Origin: Haliclystus octoradiatus
Taxonomy: Eukaryota > Cnidaria > Staurozoa > Stauromedusae > Haliclystidae
Length of the DNA: 64,000 bases
Assembly: GCA_916610825.1 (NCBI GenBank)
Contig: OU744448.1
Coordinates: 26,090,174-26,154,173 of the forward strand
Direction: 5' to 3'
Shown here: piece after piece, positions 58,721 through 64,000 of the stretch
How the letters are laid out: each line of letters opens with the position of its first letter
Numbering within the stretch: position 1 is the stretch's first letter
The notes under the pieces: model-generated
The model's input: only the letters and a program-made list of their open reading frames with translations
What the model was told of the DNA's origin: nothing
Database searches by the model: none
Program-made: the position numbers and the translations under genes

Positions 58721-60464
58721 TGTCGTGATTCACTGATAAATCAAGTACAAGAATTCTCATCGTTTACTATATTTGTGAACTGAATTTGCAAACTGAAGAG
58801 GCTTACAATAACATTCGAATTTAGATTATCATATCATCAATTAAACAATGTTCAAAATAATTTACATTTTTGTTTTGTTAGATAAAGTTGGCTTAATGGG
58901 AGTTTTCGAATAATGGGGAGATGAATCCCCAGCTGGTATTTCCTTGTTCGTCGTGATTGGCTCTTGTTTAGAAGTTGATTTACAAGTTGAAAGAAATAAT
59001 TGAAAAGCCACTTTTCCGTCAGAAATTGGTATGGAAACTGCCAAAACCGGGTTTAGGTGCCAGAAAATAAATTTCGTTCGTTCTAAGCGGTACGAAGATT
59101 TCGAAAAACTTTGTTGTGAACGAAGCTGTCTGTTCAAAGTTTTTTGGGTTGATTTCATAGAGATGCGCAATGTAAGTGCGCACAAAGACATTTCGACTTC
59201 GTTCCGAATCTAAACCTCCCTAATACTCTGTTTTACTCAACATTGAGCATTTTCACATTACATGTGTATCTGTGTTTACATTCATTAAAATTATTTTTTA
59301 AATTTATTATTATAAATGACATGAGTAAAAGCTCAAATACAAAAATTGGTCTATGTAAACTAAAAGAAAATGAATGCTTTACAATTAGAAATATAAATAA
59401 TAATACAATCAAAAACATACGTATCAGTCTTCAAAAGTACAACGGCATAGTGTAGTATGAATTTATAATCTTCTTTCGTATCTAGTTAATGAAAGTATTA
59501 CATGATGAGTATAATTGTCAGGAAAGTGATGGCCATTCCAAATTATTTGAGAGTAAAAATTTGGTAATGATTAAAGCATTTATTTTTGTCATTGTAATAT
59601 GTCTGGTATGGAGAGGCTGGTAAATTTTAATTGTCAATTAATGGAGTGTTCTAAGGTCTAATTTTCAGTTTAAGCTAGTTCAATTATATTTGGGATCTTT
59701 TCATGATCTGAAACATTTTTATGGTCTTCCTCCGAACGTTATTTGAGCAGCCCCCTCCCAAGCGCAATGGAAGTTAACCCTCGGGCTTCTCAACTAAAAA
59801 AAATGGATTTCTTCATTCATTGGAAGTTTTCAACATCAGTAGTTATATAGCGTGACTATGTGTTTGTTTGCGTTTATTGATATCGCAGTGGAAATACGGA
59901 ATATCACGCCAAAGCTCACAATCGTGAATTAACACAATTTATGCTAATTCTTCAATATTAAAACTTTGCCAAACAACATCAGATAGCCATGTTAGCAAAA
60001 TGCTATTCATCAAGGAGTTAAACACAAATTGAATAAACAATCTGACTCTTAAGGGCAAAACCAATTCAACGTGTATATTCCGTTTATTTAGACATTTAGT
60101 TATGATATTTTTATAACTAGATTATAATTATTTTTTTAATTCTTCAACTTACAAATGTAATATACAGCAGTCAAAGCGTCGTATCTTGTATTTATAATAA
60201 TTAGACTAATTTCCATGTAAATAGATATAAAGTATTAAATAAGCATCCTTGCATGACGTAACGTCATTTTTGTTCAAATGCTTTGTTTTATAACTTTTAA
60301 GTGCCCTGCTTGTTCCTATGGATTTCAGAGCAACATTTCAAATTGTTTGTTTTATGTTCAAATCTAGGAATGTTCCAAGTAGTCATGGATCCAACTCTGA
60401 ACGTAACACACAATTTTTCCATGTATATTATCTACATATATTAGAAGAGATAATTATAGAATTA

Positions 60465-62343
60465 TTAGCAGGAATGTTTAATTTTAATTTCAGTTTTTTT
60501 CAAAGAGCGATCGAAGCCTGTGATTGATGACCAGTTAATTCCTTTTGAAAATACAGTAGAGCCGAACAATCCATTCAAATTTGCTTCAAAACAGGCTCCA
60601 CACCACCATCCCCCACTCCAGTGTGAGGCACAATTTTTGGTTACACTTTCATCATTGTCCCTATCTTTGGTTGTAAACATTCGATTTTTACTTTTACGAG
60701 TCATTGCATCAGTAGTATTACCTAGATGAGTAAACAAAATTAAGCTCAAATCATTTCAAATATTTTATTGAAAATCGGTACGGATTCAAATTAATGTAGT
60801 TCAAAAGCAAAATCTCCAGAGCATTGATTAGGCTTCTAAGGCTTAGGTTATACGTTCGTGCTGAACCAAAAATATTTATTTAATTGTGTTAAGTTCATCA
60901 GCTGGCACTCTCTGTATAACCCTAATCGTTTCGCCCTAAGGTATTTGGCCCATTCCTAATTGCTGGGGCGAATAATCCTGGCTCTCTGCGCTACTCTAGA
61001 TCATCTCCATGTTATTCAGACGGGCTAGTGTCGTGCCGAACCAAATTATTTTTATCATGGGAACCATGACTATTTCATAGATCGTCCTTATATAGCTAAA
61101 AACTGGGGGTCGTTGCTATCTTAGTCTCAGTTTCATGACATTACTATGATGATTAGCTGAGAAATTAAGCAAACATTTTCAATGATCTTTTATCAATAAT
61201 CCAAACTACTTGTTCAATAATCCAAGCGACACAAATCTGTTTTGATTTATTTATCAGTGATCTACAAAATGAGGTATAATGCAAGTACTACTCATTCTAT
61301 CAATTTTAAAATGAGTATAATATTTCAAGCACATGATGTTTTCAAGGTAACATTTGAGTCCTTTGATAAACGAAAATTATGCTTACATCGTACGTCGTAT
61401 TGTATGACTTTTTATGTTGAATAATGATATTCCAACCATGCTATGTGTTTTGATTTAGTTATCGATAATGTACAAGATGGTATCAAAATAGCATCACGAT
61501 TATTGGGATTTTATTACGGTTATTAATTAAATATCTTATAGTAATAATAATAATTCATAAAAAAGACCAAGTTGCTTCTTTCCCATTTTCAATTAATATC
61601 ATAATCCATATAAATAGCCCTTTTCCTTAAAGTTTATTTAATTTCTAGTACAGTTTCCGGAGAAGCAATTCCTGTTGATAAATTTATTGGCAGTCGCCAT
61701 TTTTTCTTCTGCTCGCGCTACAAAGGTCAGATTTCATCCTTCAAATGATCAAAATTCAAATTTTGGTAATTGGTTCTTCGCTTGGCTCGACTGTAGAACC
61801 CGCAGCGGTACCGAACATCTATTATAGGCACGCACTTAATTGGAATATGGTACGACACGACAGTATAACCTAGGCCTGAGGCAAAACGTATTTTGATATT
61901 TATCTTTCTTCTAATCAGATTTTACGATATTACTTATATATTTATCAATATGTTGGGTTTCAAAATTCAATCCAGACACCATCGAAACGTTTTACAAATG
62001 ATAATGAACTGCTGCTGTCAGCATTTATGTGAAATTTCAAGATGAAGATTATTTAAAAAGAAATGAAAAATGCAAATGGATTTACCTTGATTTCCATTGA
62101 AATCTAATCGATAGTTGTCTGTTTCAGCTGATAGAGTAACGGAATAATATTCCATATAGTAATAGACATCATTGTCCCACATATCGAAGCGAAGTATTAC
62201 ATCCTGATTTTTCATCAAGTTAAACATTGGTTCTAGACCAAGCCAAAAGTCGCCATTCAAATCTCCAAAGCCTTGTTTGTACGAAGACCATGTAGCGTCA
62301 AAATCAACATTTCCATTAACTCTTCTCTGAACCACAGTCCAGC
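60465..62343 (-). CDS. Gene 3 (partial): FReD exons of a third FREP-like gene
   Basis: Exons 62343-62086 (258 nt) and 60721-60465 (257 nt, stop TAA), splice sites as in gene 2. The protein is almost the same as gene 2 (L-E-P-M-F-N for L-E-P-M-V-N; K-N-R-M-F for K-T-R-M-F). The calcium-site-like D-R-D-N-D and the cysteine pair N-C-A-S-H / G-A-C-F-E are kept. Ig, linker and PAN exons would lie to the right of the window. Confidence 0.8.
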
Positions 62344-63428
62344 CTTCAAAAAGGTTATATACATTAATTAGGTGAGAACAAACATTGATGTTGAACAATA
62401 TCAAAATAATAATAGCATCTGACATGTTAGATTCATGTTTGCTTACGACTCTTAAAAATAACTTCTAAGCAACTGCAATGACTTATTGTAGATTATTTGC
62501 AATACTAAAGCAAATTAAATGATTTTTCAACTTTAATTTTAGACCAAATGTAATTAAAGTGCAATAAAATGGTTTTCTGCTGTTTCTTTAATGGATCGAC
62601 ATTTTGAGCAACACCTTAATATAGGATCTCCGAATCTCAAATTGGCAGACATCGGTACGTTCGTCAAATAGAATATGAATATATGATCTGATCTTAATTT
62701 CAGGCTATACAATGTTTTTAAGGAAAATGTTAAGCCTGACCAAGCGTAGCTCTCTTGCGGACACTACAGTTGACTGATGTCACCTTATGGAAGCCGTAAT
62801 TTCCGGCCTTGAGTTGTGTGAGGACCCTCGCGTTTACATGTATTTTTATGTTTACACTTACATGTAACATCGCTATTGCAAAGAATGTTTCGCCATGAAA
62901 GTAAGGCCAACAACAAGAACAAACCATATATGATACAAATTTAAAGGCTTCACAACAAATTAAACGAAGAAATAAATTTTTGTTTTTGTTAAATCTGAAA
63001 GCTGAAGAGTAAACTCGAACCGCTAAGAGTATCTTTTGTCGAACGAAGCAAATCATATATAACTGTCGTCTAATTAAGTCAAATAGCAAGCAGGTAAATA
63101 ATGCTCCTTTCAATATCTTGGATTTCACTAAATTCTCAAATTTTCTCGTTTTCTAATTTCATTTGTTGTATTTCACGTGTCTATCCCATTTTAAAGTGTC
63201 CATCAATCACTATCGAAAACATTTCAAACATTTTTTCCAGCGATCTCAATTAGAAATTTGAATTGAAATAATTGATTTTGTTGAAACGCTAATGACTCCA
63301 AAGTCGGGTTTTCTTATAATCTTCAGGTCTTAGCAAACATGGCAATTATAAGCACCAATGTTGCAAGTGATCTCAAAATCTCAAAATCAATTAAAAAATA
63401 ACAAGGAAGGAAATAATTGATGGTGATT

Positions 63429-64000
63429 CCCAGCAGGCAAACCAACATTGGAGCAGCGTCGATCGGCATCGGATTTAGGTTGGACCAACCATTGGTTTAT
63501 GGCTGGAATATAGTGCAGATTTGAAAGATGGACCGACCGACATTACCAACACTAAACCAACGTCGTACGCCGATGCGAATCAAGCTCCAATCCAACCCTT
63601 CAAACGCAGGTTCATATTAGCCCAGATGTACGGTCACGGTAACAATTTACAGAATATATACAACAGTACACGGTGTTCAATTTAAAAGCAAATAAAAACA
63701 GTTTAATAAGTATACATTCGCAAAAATATTGCAACTAACATGCATATAATAATAATAGTATATAAGTTAAACTCCACATCGTTTTACATAAGAAACACCA
63801 TGTAAACACCAATAGCATTAAACACTTTATCATAATCAAACTATTGTTCATCGTTCATGTCTTTTTCGGCCTTTTCTGGTAAATATAGCAGCGACGTTTG
63901 TATTCCAGACTCATGTGGCCTTTATAAACAATAATATATAGAAGATAATAAAGTCTGATTTCATTCATTACTGAAAACAAAAATGAAGAAGGACAAATAA
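63429..64000. mobile_element. Left part of the CCCAGCAG-ended element in copy 2
   Basis: Duplicate of the left part of 45784-47599; the right end is outside the window. Confidence 0.35.

Larger units (their letters stand above)
51239..64000. repeat. Segmental duplication, copy 2 (continues past the window)
   Basis: Same orientation as 31586-46353. The left edge cuts a LINE tail inside intron 1 of gene 2: the match starts at CGGAAATTCATTTTTTCATC. Contains exon 1 of gene 2, the second small membrane-protein gene and the FReD exons of gene 3. Confidence 0.95.

Overview
The window is AT-rich eukaryotic nuclear DNA from an animal. Coding sequence comes as short exons with GT-AG introns, mostly in phase 1. 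The domains are metazoan: fibrinogen-related (FReD), Ig-like, PAN/apple, CAP and ShK. The rest is full of transposable elements: a Penelope-like retroelement, a P/THAP9-type DNA transposon, LINEs, a tRNA-derived SINE, MITEs and very long (AAT)n tracts. I cannot name the species. A marine invertebrate is plausible, a tunicate possible but not shown.

1-9.6 kb: a Penelope-like element (PLE) array. Two full units and one 5'-truncated unit lie head-to-tail on the minus strand with an exact 2593-bp period. Inverted partial copies on the plus strand lie on both sides. Every outer end stops inside the first codons of ORF1 and runs into (AAT)n. Each unit has a 149-bp spacer with a hammerhead-like motif, ORF1, and ORF2 (reverse transcriptase plus GIY-YIG endonuclease). 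The two ORFs are offset by -1 at a T6G heptamer.

9.6-15.4 kb: mostly non-coding, with the first exon of a membrane EF-hand protein (minus) and several small repeats.

15.4-23.9 kb: a six-exon gene (plus) for a secreted CAP + ShK protein, with a TAG codon inside the CAP domain. Its fourth intron holds a minus-strand LINE tail. Inside that tail sits a complete 3897-bp P-element-like transposon (perfect 30-bp inverted ends, 8-bp target duplication, five-exon THAP transposase of about 864 residues). A second LINE fragment lies downstream on the plus strand (24.6-25.8 kb).

27.8-64 kb: a tandem cluster on the minus strand of genes built as signal peptide - PAN - short linker - Ig - FReD. The layout recalls the lectin-like FREP family (Ig + fibrinogen) but with an added PAN/apple module. 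Gene 1 (32924-27852) is open from end to end, gene 2 (52565-42818) has a stop in its leader, and gene 3 enters from the right with only its FReD exons. A segmental duplication (31586-46353 and 51239-64000) built the cluster. It contains exon 1 of one gene, a small two-exon membrane-protein gene, an L2-like LINE fragment, a 183-bp foldback element and the FReD exons of the next gene upstream. Its edge lies in intron 1, so genes 1 and 2 share a nearly identical leader/PAN exon but have clearly different Ig/FReD bodies. All exon models were made by eye from splice sites, phase and protein similarity.
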